Assembly (NCBI GenBank): GCA_949152475.1
Contig: OX424570.1
Location: forward strand, 19,774,694 to 19,838,693
Direction: 5' to 3'
Source of the DNA: Terebella lapidaria
Lineage: Eukaryota; Annelida; Polychaeta; Terebellida; Terebellidae
DNA length: 64,000 nt
Position numbers and translations under genes: made by a program. Position 1 is the first letter of the stretch; the number at the start of each line of letters is the position of its first letter. Below are positions 44,280-53,470 of this stretch, one piece after another. A model generated the notes under the pieces. The model was not told the origin of the DNA, did no database searches, and saw only the letters and a program-made list of their open reading frames with translations.

Positions 44280-44480
44280 TGCCTTGGTTTGGTAATCTTA
44301 CTAGGATCAACAATCCTAGGACCTATATGTACAATCCTACGATTGGTTATCCTAGTACCTATCATCCCAGTAATGCCTGTCCTAGGACACATAAGCTTAG
44401 TCCATAACTTTTGTTGTTATATATTATGTACATGTGTATTGCATATAATATTTATCCTAGAGGACTTTCATTCCTTTGAC
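44280..44480 (+). repeat. CCTAGGA-rich stretch
   Basis: CCTAGGA, ATCCTAG and related palindromic hexamers recur about eight times with irregular spacing. A comparable CCTAGG/TCCGAC-rich stretch occurs at 46860-47050 and 51100-51300. Confidence 0.45.
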
Positions 44481-44596
44481 ATATATAGGAATGCAAGATA
44501 TAGGAAGTCCGCATGTCCGCAAAAACAACATATAGTATATATAATTTGCATTGAAATGCCATGCACGTAAGCTGGCGGTAAAACTGTTCCAGTCAG

Positions 44597-44700
44597 CTGC
44601 CCCGGTGGACGTGTGGATAGAGCGTGTGACTTCAAAGATTGCAGTTGAGTTATTACATGCCGTTATGATCGATTTCTTGTTCTGGTTCGAAATCCATTTG
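44597..44700 (+). mobile_element. tRNA-like SINE head
   Basis: CCCCGGTGGACGTGTGGATAG resembles a tRNA 5' half and A box. GGTTCGAAATCC at 44684-44695 is a near-consensus B box about 75 bp downstream. The cloverleaf is not intact, so this is better read as a SINE remnant than a tRNA gene. Confidence 0.4.
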
Positions 44701-44761
44701 AATCCATTTTTTGTAACTTTATAATATTTATAATATTATACAAATATTGACTTTTGCTGAG

Positions 44762-44842
44762 GTTGATACGTGATTATCTTCACTTGTTGGAAAGTTGTAT
44801 TAAATACAACTTTCCAACAAGTGAAGATAATCACGTATCAAC
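44762..44842. repeat. Perfect palindrome, two 40-bp arms with one-base centre
   Basis: Arm 44762-44801 (starting GTTGATACGTGATTATC) is matched exactly by its reverse complement at 44803-44842. Weaker pairing extends out to CAAATATTGAC at 44741 and GTCAATATTTG ending near 44866. It is probably a tiny foldback transposon. Confidence 0.85.
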
Positions 44843-45803
44843 CGAAAGCTAAAATGTCAATATTTGTTTTATTATTAACTGTGTGGACAATTCAGTCCAG
44901 ACAGACTGAACTACTGCTGTAAGAACACATCGACCAAGACCACACATGGAAGTAGCTACTCTCCAAGCGAGTGATCGGGCGATGCGCGCCATCTGGCGAG
45001 GTCAGAAAAGGATCAACTAAAACTTATATTTACCTCTGACTCGGAAATATCACTTTCTCCAGAACACCTCGACCAGGATATTGTAGTATCATTTTAGTCA
45101 CGTTGCCCCATTTCAACCAATCACAAACAGGAATCTCATACAGTTAACAATAAATATTTATAATATATTATGAACAATTTACATTGGGAAAAATAAACTG
45201 ATAGTGTCACTAACAACACCCAACCATGTCGATAACCATATCGCATATGTGACGTTTGGTAATGACTTGTTTTCGGTGTGGCCCAAAAAACCTGGTTTCT
45301 CTGATCGTATAGACTTTATGTAACTCCCGCTCGTTGTGATTCGAGAGCCGTCACTAAATTGGTGTCCCCCAACGCTGGTGTATCATCACTCCGTAGCTTA
45401 CCGGCTTCACTTAGGCAAGAAGCAACTCAGATGTAAATAAATTGAAGATTTATATACATCAAATCAACTTACAATTGTATGGCTGGTCACCCACGTGACG
45501 TACAAATATGAAGTTCAGACATGGAGCACTGTATGATCACATTTCAAAAATAAATAGTGCACGAGGGCACAACTAAAAAGAGTTCTTAGCCGGCGGCGTC
45601 TCTCTGTCCCTTCCCGTTGAAGTTTCCCGTCCCGTTTAGTCGAATGGTTTCTCCAGGTAGTCGGTCTAATCCCGGTTGACTCTAAGGCCCTGAAGAAGGA
45701 GTCGTCCGCACGGAGTTCGTCGAGTCCCTTGGCTGTGGCGGTGACGATCTCCCCACGGTCGATGTCGCTGTTGCAGTGCTCTCAGAGCGGCCGTCCGCTC
45801 TCC

Positions 45804-45811
45804 CTTATATA
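45804..45811 (-). promoter_or_regulatory. TATA box of the solo-LTR candidate
   Basis: TATATAAG on the minus strand, directly downstream of GC-rich repeats. Start site unknown. Confidence 0.45.
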
Positions 45812-45869
45812 GCCAGGGTGGCTGCGCGCGCATCTTCGTCCGCGAACGTATCTTCCGCACTCTTCTCCA

Positions 45870-46075
45870 CGTGGTGAAGACTGCATCCGCGAACGGTTCT
45901 TCCGCGAAGGCTCCTCTTCCGCGAACGGTGCTTCCGCGACTGATGCTTCCGCTGACGATGCTTCCGCAATCGTGCTTCCGCGAACGGTTCTTCCGCGAAC
46001 GATGCTTCCGCTGATGATGCTTCCGCAATCGTGCTTCCGCGAACGGTTCTTCCGCGAACGGTGTCTTCGCAAGTG
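45870..46075 (-). repeat. GC-rich minisatellite upstream of a TATA box
   Basis: About twelve degenerate units of 15 to 18 bp built on CTTCCGCGAACGGTT and CTTCCGCTGATGATG. The frame running through it encodes Arg/Ser/Lys repeats that look incidental. Confidence 0.7.
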
Positions 46076-47323
46076 GACTTTGTAGATCACGTGACCGTTC
46101 CTAACGAACGTTTCAGCGCGGCAGTTGCATGGTTTTGTTACACATATATACCGTGGCTGATATATGCCATCATTATTATTTTTCAGAACACCCCTTTAAC
46201 CAGGAATTTAGCAATTTTTTAAGTACAAAATTATTAATTTCGTACTTACGAAATTAGTTTCGTGCGTATGAAATTAGTTCTGTACCTACAAAGTTGTTGA
46301 TATCACCATACATTTCTATGCCCTGACCAATATTTTATACGTACGACTTAATTCGTACATACAGATTAAGATTTGTACGTATCTACTAGTATTAAACACT
46401 CGCATGTATCGCGTGCCTTTATTTTAGAACACAATTTTCCCACACCCTCCCTGTGTGCTTTATTCAATCCCATATATAGAACATGAACTACAATTTGTTA
46501 ATGTGAAGAAAAAGAAGTTTGTACGTACGGATACGTCAGAACTACAGTAAGATGTGTGTCAATGGATAAAAAAATATATAGGGAACTTCTGAGGTCATGA
46601 TGTATAACAAAGTAATTAATCTATTATCTATAACCTTTTGATGTATATACTGTTTGGTTTTTTGATTGTTGACGTTTATTGAATGTCAAGGTTGGGATAC
46701 ACAATGAAAAAATTAGCTCTACAGCAAAAGGTAAAAAATGTACAAATATTGCTGACTAAAATAATGTCAAAGATTATATGTGGTGCTCCAGCGCTCACAT
46801 CATGTTGGAGGAAACTATTTGCCCAAACCATGGATTGTTAAATGAAGACATGATCCCACGTACGTCGATATCTAGGCATGGGAGTCCCAGGACGTCGGTA
46901 CCTAGGCATTAGAGTCCGACCCGGATGACTATTCCTAACCTAGGACCTGCATTCCCAGGAATCCGACGGATCACTGTTCCTAGGACTGGAAGTCCGATGG
47001 ATAACCATTTCTAAGAATGGTAATCCTGCGGACTTGTATTACTAGGAATACCATTCCATTCACACCTGTCTATATTCAGGTCAAAACAGTATTAAATCCC
47101 ATGTGCTACATTCATCCTCATCATGTGATGCCTAATGCCAATATAATATTATATGAGAGTATTACAATGGCTAAGGTGGATTTTTTTTCTCTTTGCTGCT
47201 GAAATGTGGTCATTCACATTGATTTACATGTGGAAAAAAAAGCCTTGCTCTTGTTGTGTTACGCACCCTTAAATATACGCCAAGCAATCTATATTTACCC
47301 AGTAATATCACAGTGCTTACACA

Positions 47324-47351
47324 GATTAAGGTACCGCGCGGTACCTTAATC
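47324..47351. repeat. Perfect 28-bp palindrome in the left terminal repeat
   Basis: GATTAAGGTACCGC followed by its exact reverse complement, starting 15 bp inside the element end. The same palindrome occurs at 49202-49229. Confidence 0.9.
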
Positions 47352-47534
47352 AAAGATGGCGGAAGGTAGGTTATGCTTCGACCTTTCATCGGCGATTTCT
47401 AGCATATACATGATAACTGCGTGTTTATTTGTGTGGTTTCTGAGAGGGAGTTACAACATATACACTGTGGATAAGCTACAAGAGATGTTATAGTGGCAGT
47501 CGCGAGTAATTTGAGGGAGAAGAAATCGGCTTGA

Positions 47535-47597
47535 TACGGTACCGCGTGAGGTTGATTACGGTACCACGAACAGCCCCTGTATCGCTGATTACGGTAC
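47535..47597 (+). repeat. Subterminal TACGGTACC repeats, left end
   Basis: TACGGTACCGCG, TTACGGTACCACG and TTACGGTACCAC occur in a row, mirrored as GTGGTACCATAATC, GTGGTACGGTAATC and GTGGTACCGTAATC at 48953-49021. These are candidate transposase-binding sites, by position. Confidence 0.65.
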
Positions 47598-47646
47598 CAC
47601 AACTACACAATTTATCCATTTAATGGTGTTTTTTTTTCGTCACAGA

Positions 47647-48044
47647 GGTGCTATTCCAGTGTTACTTTTGTGACACACAGTTATATAGAGTAACGAAATT
47701 ATTCGACCACTGTGCTGTGGAGCATCAAGACCAGAAATTCAGCGTTCGGCGGCGTATTCTGTGTGACCAAACAGGAGAACTACTATGCAATAAATGATCG
47801 ACTTAAACAGGGCTACAAACGGGGGAATGACTTCCTTTCACTACTGCAGGCCATCGCCGATGGAACCCTAGATTCCCAACACATTTTTGTACATATCTTA
47901 TTGGATATAGGAAATTTCTTGTTGGCTGAGACTTTGAATAGCATCAGATACAGTGATGTGATATTTGACTTCTGGTCCTTGGTTTCCCGGATGTTTAGGG
48001 GGGGAAAGATAACAAATACTTATCTATTCATAACCGGGCTGTAA
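47647..48044 (+). pseudogene. C2H2 zinc-finger protein fragment carried by the CACAGTG transposon
   Basis: After a pyrimidine-rich acceptor-like TTTCGTCACAG, the frame at 47660-47725 encodes a C2H2 finger (CYFC, 12 residues, HCAVEH). It then gives SVRRRILCDQTGELLCNK before a stop. The overlapping frame 47712-48044 continues with FLSLLQAIADGTL, ILLDIGNFLLAETLNSIRYS and FWSLVSRMFRGGK. I recall this order (finger, basic link, LDIG...SxRY...FW...LFxGK) from an unnamed multi-copy invertebrate family. One frame change separates the parts and the C terminus is missing. It has no recognised DDE triad. Confidence 0.5.
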
Positions 48045-49201
48045 ATAAGAAAATCTTATTTATTCACAACATATCTGGGATGTAACAAAGCATGATGAAC
48101 ACATTAACTAACATATCACCGCCGGCATTCTGGGCTAGAGATTGGTACAACCAGAATTTCGGAATAAAATTGGGTAATTCATACACACGTATGACAGGAA
48201 TTAAAAAACAAGTATTACTTTGAATATTATGTTAATCGCAAACATACACAATCACACAGTCAGTCATAATCGATGTATCACAAGTTTACACATTTTCGAT
48301 GCACTGTTTTAAATATTGATTGGCACATAACTGGTCTTCCAGGTGTTCCTCGAAAATGAAATTTTAAAGTATATCGACTATATTTCCAATAGTTATACCA
48401 AATACATTGGTTATGTCTATGATAAACGTAGTGGCAATTTCCTGAACTAACGATTTTCATCTAGTTTTGATAAAGATAGTCAAAAACAATTCAAATAGGC
48501 CCAACCTTATCCACTTAGTTGTTCAGAATATGGGTTACATCGACTGAGAAAGCATGTTTCGATAATCAAATACTTGCATGAATCTGGCAGAATGACATAC
48601 ATGTATATGTGACAACATTGTATTGCTGTCTCGTTTGCAACCAAAAAATCGTTGCTATGTGTCCCGAGGGTGCAGCTACGATATGATAATGTTGATCGTG
48701 TTTACAGTGCATGGCTGGATAATGAATATAGGCGTCCATGCAGGAAACGTCTCGTCGCCTCACAAGAATCCCCTAGCCAATATCAGCAGATTCCAAAAAA
48801 TTGATTGAATCCCGGCTTTGATACGATAACAGTGTATATATAATCCAGGTAGTAATTTTTCAATGTGATGGGAACAGAAAATATATGCTCTTCTTACTCT
48901 ATTATCCCACCAAGATGAATTTATGTTCGAAAGTACACACATTTTTCAGATGTGGTACCATAATCTTTTACACGTGGTACGGTAATCATAGGCGGCACAG
49001 CTCTGCGTGGTACCGTAATCAAGCCGATTTCTTCTCCCTCAAATTACTCGCGACTGCCACTATACTATCTCTTGTAACTTATCCACAGTGTATATGTTGT
49101 AACTCCCCCTCAGAAACCACAAAAATAAAAACGCAGTTCTCATGTACATGCTAGAAATCGCCGATGAAAGGTCGAAGCATAACCTACCTTCCGCCATCTT
49201 T

Positions 49202-49229
49202 GATTAAGGTACCGCGCGGTACCTTAATC
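49202..49229. repeat. Perfect 28-bp palindrome in the right terminal repeat
   Basis: Same sequence as 47324-47351, at the same 15-bp distance from the element end. Confidence 0.9.
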
Positions 49230-49744
49230 TGTGTAAGCACTGTGAATATTGCCCGTGGCTGTTTCGAGCATGCCATGAGAAAAACGAGCTATATTTACCT
49301 GCTCGCCTGAAGACGTGCTTGTTGATGTTCCAGGTCGTATTGTAGGATTCGATACCTGACCACGGACATGTGTACGACATTGTTTCTTTGCTGACATTCT
49401 TGGACGAAAAACTGGATATTCTTCTACCAGGAAAATATGTACGACAGATTTTACCTGTCGCAATATTCCAGGATTTCCCTCTATCGATTGATTCACTGGG
49501 TTTTCACAGTGGTTTCAGTTACGGATCAGCCGCTGTGCCATGAATTTTCCCAAGCCTACACAATGTTATGTGAAATGTCCTAGTTCAGCATCTGTGTCTG
49601 ATTCAGTTTAGACGAATTCATTCAGTCATAAAATCAATCAAATCAATTTATTTACCGACCACATGCAGAACATATTTTTGCATATGGAACAAATAAAGGA
49701 AATCATATGCTGCCAGGAGGTGACACATGATAAAAAAATAACAC

Positions 49745-50572
49745 TTTTTTATAAATTCGTTTTTGTGCATCATTCGTGATAGGTTGTTATGCCCTATCGA
49801 TAATTTTCTTGCAAATATACGGGAAGGGATTGGGCCTGACCAGATTGCGGAAAGTGTTAAGAAGATTATAAAGGCACTTGTGTGTACCTATAGTGATGTT
49901 TGGAGGATATTGGTAATGCGGGATTTTAAACTAGAAGGTTCTGAGTTCTGGGGCGACTTATGGAACTGGAATTCAGTGGAATGTTTTTAACAGAGCTGCC
50001 GACGACTAGCAATCTGGCGACCTGACAAGTATACGGTACATCTAAATAGACTTGGAGAGATAAATTGTCGAAGGATGTACGCAATTTCCCGTTTCATTTA
50101 TTATGATGTGACTGATTGTCTTACTTTCTATATGAAATGTATTAACATTTGTGTGACTTATTCATGTGGAAATAAACTGTGTAACCAAGTTTTATGGGAC
50201 ATCTTCCTACAATGTGAACTCGACATTCGGTGTGGTGAGTCCATGGAAAACATGTACATATAAATAGTCGGGCATGTACGGGGGGTCCCTTTGCACCCCA
50301 CCCCCCATGATCCTCCAAAACCAACTTTTTTCTCAAGGTTTTTTAATACTAAAGAACATTACATATGTCTCCGGTTGCGCATCCATTGCAAAAATTGGTT
50401 TTCGGGCCATTTTTCAAAATGGCCGTCCCGCGAAATCTCGAATTTTGAGATTGCTTCACTATAGGCTGCATAGGTCTACAAAATAAAATCTTTGTTACCT
50501 TTTGCTGCTTATTGTAGGGGCCTGATACATTGTACATGAGGAAACAGTGGTTAAATAAATATTTGTAACATG
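49745..50572. other. Spacer between the two duplicated units
   Basis: The 49763-49990 frame (DNFLANIREGIGPDQIAESV) looks protein-like but is short and unrecognised. 50268-50575 is a dispersed repeat. Confidence 0.35.
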
Positions 50573-50575
50573 AAT
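50268..50575 (+). repeat. Dispersed repeat, fuller copy
   Basis: Partner of 44025-44215, with extra phrases (CCTCCAAAACCAA, TTAATACTAAAGAACATTA) that also resemble 36690-36750. Non-coding. Confidence 0.6.
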
Positions 50576-52047
50576 ATTTTATACGTACGACTTAATTCGT
50601 ACATACAGATTAAGATTTGTACGTATCTACTAGTATTAAACACTCGCATGTATCGCGTGCCTTTATTTTAGAACACAATTTTCCCACACCCTCCCTGTGT
50701 GCTTTATTCAATCCCATATATAGAACATGAACTACAATTTGTTAATGTGAAGAAAGAGAAGTTTGTACGTACGGATACGTCAGAACTACAGTAAGATGTG
50801 TGTCAATGGATAAAAAAAAATATAGGGAACTTCTGAGGTCATGATGTATAACAAAGTAATTAATCTATTATCTATAACCTTTTGATGTATATACTGTTTG
50901 GTTTATTGATTGTTGACGTTTATTGAATGTCAAGGTTGGGATACACAATGAAAAAATTAGCTCTACAGCAAAAGGTAAAAAATGTACAAATATTGCTGAC
51001 TAAAATAATGTCAAAGATTATATGTGGTGCTCCAGCGCTCACATCATGTTGGAGGAAACTGTTTGCCCAAACCATGGATTGTTAAATGAAGACATGATCC
51101 CACGTACGTCGATATCTAGGCATGGGAGTCCCAGGACGTCGGTACCTAGGCATTAGAGTCCGACCCGGATGACTATTCCTAACCTAGGACCTGCATTCCC
51201 AGGAATCCGACGGATCACTGTTCCTAGGACTGGAAGTCCGATGGATAACCATTTCTAAGAATGGTAATCCTGCGGACTTGTATTACTAGGAATACCATTC
51301 CATTCACACCTGTCTATTCAAGTCAAAACAGTATTAAATCCCATGTGCTACATCCATCCTCAACATGTGATGCCTAATGCCAATATAATATTATATGAGA
51401 GTATTACAATGGCTAAGGTGGATTTTTTTTCTCTTTGCTGCTGAAATGCGGTCATTCACATTCATTTACATGTGGAAAAAAAAGCCTTGCTCTTGTTGTG
51501 TTACGCATCCTTAAATATACGCCAAGCAATCTATATTTACCCAGTAATATTGCCCGTGGCTGTTTCGAGCATGCCATGCAAGAAAACGAGCTATATTTAC
51601 CTGCTCGCCTGAAGACGTGCTTGTTGATGTTCCAGGTCGTATTGTAGGATTCGATACCTGACCACGGACATGTGTACGACATTGTTTCTTTGCTGACATT
51701 CTTGGACGAAAAACTGGATATTCTTCTACCAGGAAAATATGTACGACAGATTTTATCTGTCGCAATATTCCAGGATTTCCCTTTATCGATTGATGACCGG
51801 GTTTTCACAGTGGTTTCAGTTACGGATCAGCCGCTGTGCCATGAATTTTCCCAAGCCTACACAATGTTATGTGAAATGTCCTAGTTCAGCATCTGTGTCT
51901 GATTCAGTTTAGACGAATTCATTCAGTCATAAAATCAATCAAATCAATTTATTTCCCAACCGCATGCAGAACATATTTTTGCATATGGAACAAAATAAAG
52001 GAAATCATATGCTGCCAGGAGGTGACACATGATAAAAAAAATAACAC
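50573..52047 (+). repeat. 1,475-bp duplicated unit, copy B (empty site)
   Basis: Same sequence as 46329-49744 without the CACAGTG transposon: here CCAGTAATATTGCCCG is continuous at 51541-51556. It contains a candidate terminal exon (51648-51884) and AATAAA about 110 bp after its stop. Confidence 0.85.
51648..51884 (+). CDS. Candidate terminal exon of an unrecognised protein
   Basis: Following an AG at TATTGTAG, the frame reads DSIPDHGHVYDIVSLLTFL, DEKLDILLPGKYVRQIL, VAIFQDFPLSIDDRVFTVV and ends MLCEMS-stop, 78 residues in all. Composition and the downstream AATAAA fit a last exon. The corresponding frame in copy A (49346 onward) changes register near 49484, where the bases differ (GATTCACTGGG against GATGACCGGG), so only copy B keeps it open. 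No family was recognised. It may belong to a gene carried by the duplicated unit. Confidence 0.35.
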   Translation, partial: DSIPDHGHVYDIVSLLTFLDEKLDILLPGKYVRQILSVAIFQDFPLSIDDRVFTVVSVTDQPLCHEFSQAYTMLCEMS

Positions 52048-52700
52048 AGCCTCAACCAAAACATAACGGAATTAAATTGAGGGCACAGGAAGACAGTGAT
52101 ATCTCGATAATAATTGATCTACAGAAATCTACACTAGCTGTACCATACGTGGCATACTTCCACCATAAATTTTCATTTTATTTCTTTCAAAACTTTTGGA
52201 GGGTTAAGAATAGTTAACTGATTACGTTGTACAAACGTTAAAAAAGTTCAAGTTTTCGGATCGCCTGCGGGCAATACATTTGCATGTGATTGGACGAGAT
52301 TTGAGGGATCGGTAATTTACGGACTGCAAATGGTCTGTTCGTTTTGGCTATTCTATCTATTCCGTTCATTCTGGAATAGCTATTCTCTGTTCGATTTGGC
52401 ACTAGATTTTGCATTCTCTGTTCTGAGAATCAATTCTACCTCTCCGATTCAAATCGTCAAAGAGGTAGAATAGATTCTCTTTTTAAAGACAACACTGGAG
52501 GCCGCCATTTTTGATCTTGATTGAAGTCAAATTCTTTTCTATTTGACTATGCCAGAAGATTCTGGCCCATACTAAGCTATTCCATCATATAACCAGAAGA
52601 TATTAGAATGGCCAAATCGAACACACCCTTAGTTCATCGGGACAAAGGATGGCAGCGCCAGACCAAAAATGAACACGTTATGATGAGCAAATCTGATCAT
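52048..52700. other. Intergenic stretch, nothing recognised
   Basis: It includes TTCTATTTGACTATGCCAGAAG and similar AT-rich text. The local direct repeats TATTCT(A/C) and ATTCTCTGTTC are weak. Confidence 0.3.
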
Positions 52701-53439
52701 TATGGCGCCCCGTTCGTGCCACAAAAAAGAGAAGTTAATTTTTTTTTTCTAACTCATACCTATGAGATAATATGTCATACGTATGAGATAATAAGTCATA
52801 CGTATGAGATAGTAACACATACGTATGAGATACTAAGTCATACGTAGGAGATACTAACTCATACGTATGAAATACTTATCTCATACGTATGAAATACTTA
52901 TCACATACGTAGGAGATACTATGTCATACGTAGGAGATACTGTATTAAGTCATACATATAAGATACTAAGTCATACGTATGGAATACTAACACATACGTA
53001 GGAGATACTAAAATTTCCATATACCCGACACCGCCGTGGAAATAGAAGTAATATGTGTGTCCTCCGTGTTTTCCATGTAACCTTCTTGCTTCTTTTATGC
53101 TCTCCATGACAATTTCACATTTCTATCTACTTATAAAGAAATATCTCATACGTATAAGATAAGTATCTCATACGTATGTGTTAGTATCTCATACGTATGA
53201 CATGTTATCTCATACGTATGACTTATAATCTCATACGTATGTGTTAATAATTCATACATACGTGTTAACAACTCATACGTATGTGTTAATAAGTCATACG
53301 TATGTGTTAGTATCTCCTACGTATGACTTAGTCTCTCATACGTATGACTTATTATCTCATACGTATGACTTATTATCTCATATGTATGAGTTAGAAAAAA
53401 AATAAACTCTCTTTTTTGTGGCACGAACGGGGCGCCATA
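52701..53439. mobile_element. Foldback element made of CATACGTATG arrays, 6-bp target duplication
   Basis: The left end TATGGCGCCCCGTTCGTGCC and the right end are exact inverted copies over about 32 bp. GATCAT flanks both sides (52695-52700 and 53440-53445). The arms inside are arrays of 19- to 20-bp units containing the palindrome CATACGTATG (52750-53010 and 53140-53395), in opposite orientation around a 120-bp unique centre. No transposase frame. Confidence 0.85.
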
Positions 53440-53470
53440 GATCATCCATCTACTGTGTATCACCATTCTG

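Larger units (their letters stand above)
45319..46142 (-). mobile_element. Solo-LTR candidate
   Basis: It begins TGTAAC and ends GTTACA, a 6-bp inverted terminus like LTRs. On the minus strand there is a TATA box (TATATAAG, plus coordinates 45804-45811) preceded by a minisatellite. No internal region, primer site or polypurine tract adjoins it, and no target duplication was found. Terminus and architecture recall the LTR at 428-2107, but the body sequence differs. Confidence 0.45.
47309..49244 (+). mobile_element. DNA transposon with CACAGTG termini and 5-bp target duplication
   Basis: The first bases are CACAGTGCTTACACAG and the last are the reverse complement. Terminal inverted repeats extend about 290-300 bp (47309-47600 and 48945-49244) with high similarity. 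AATAT lies on both sides (47304-47308 and 49245-49249) and once in the empty site at 51545-51549. CACAGTG matches the RSS heptamer and the CACWRTG rule of Transib/RAG elements, which also make 5-bp duplications; CMC-type elements also start CAC but make shorter duplications. Inside, only a fragment with a zinc finger was found, so this copy is non-autonomous. Confidence 0.85.
46329..49744 (+). repeat. 1,475-bp duplicated unit, copy A, split by a transposon
   Basis: From AATATTTTATACGTACG to GATAAAAAAATAACAC this copy matches 50573-52047. After removing the 1,936-bp insertion and its 5-bp duplication, the length is again 1,475 bp. Differences are few. Flanks of the two copies do not match, and no target duplication was seen around the unit. 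Confidence 0.85.

Noticed and set aside
44597-44700. Functional tRNA gene
   Set aside because: A and B box-like motifs are present but stems do not pair well and the anticodon arm is distorted, so a SINE remnant is more likely.
45666-46090. Arg/Ser/Lys-rich protein frames of about 100-120 codons
   Set aside because: They are translations of a GC-rich minisatellite upstream of a TATA box; no conserved feature.
47309-47337. Complete 12- or 23-type recombination signal (heptamer plus nonamer)
   Set aside because: Only the heptamer matches. No A-rich nonamer occurs 12 or 23 bp inside either end.
52750-53395. CRISPR-like regular repeats
   Set aside because: The units are nearly identical throughout with no unique spacers, and they form facing arrays inside a foldback element of a eukaryote.
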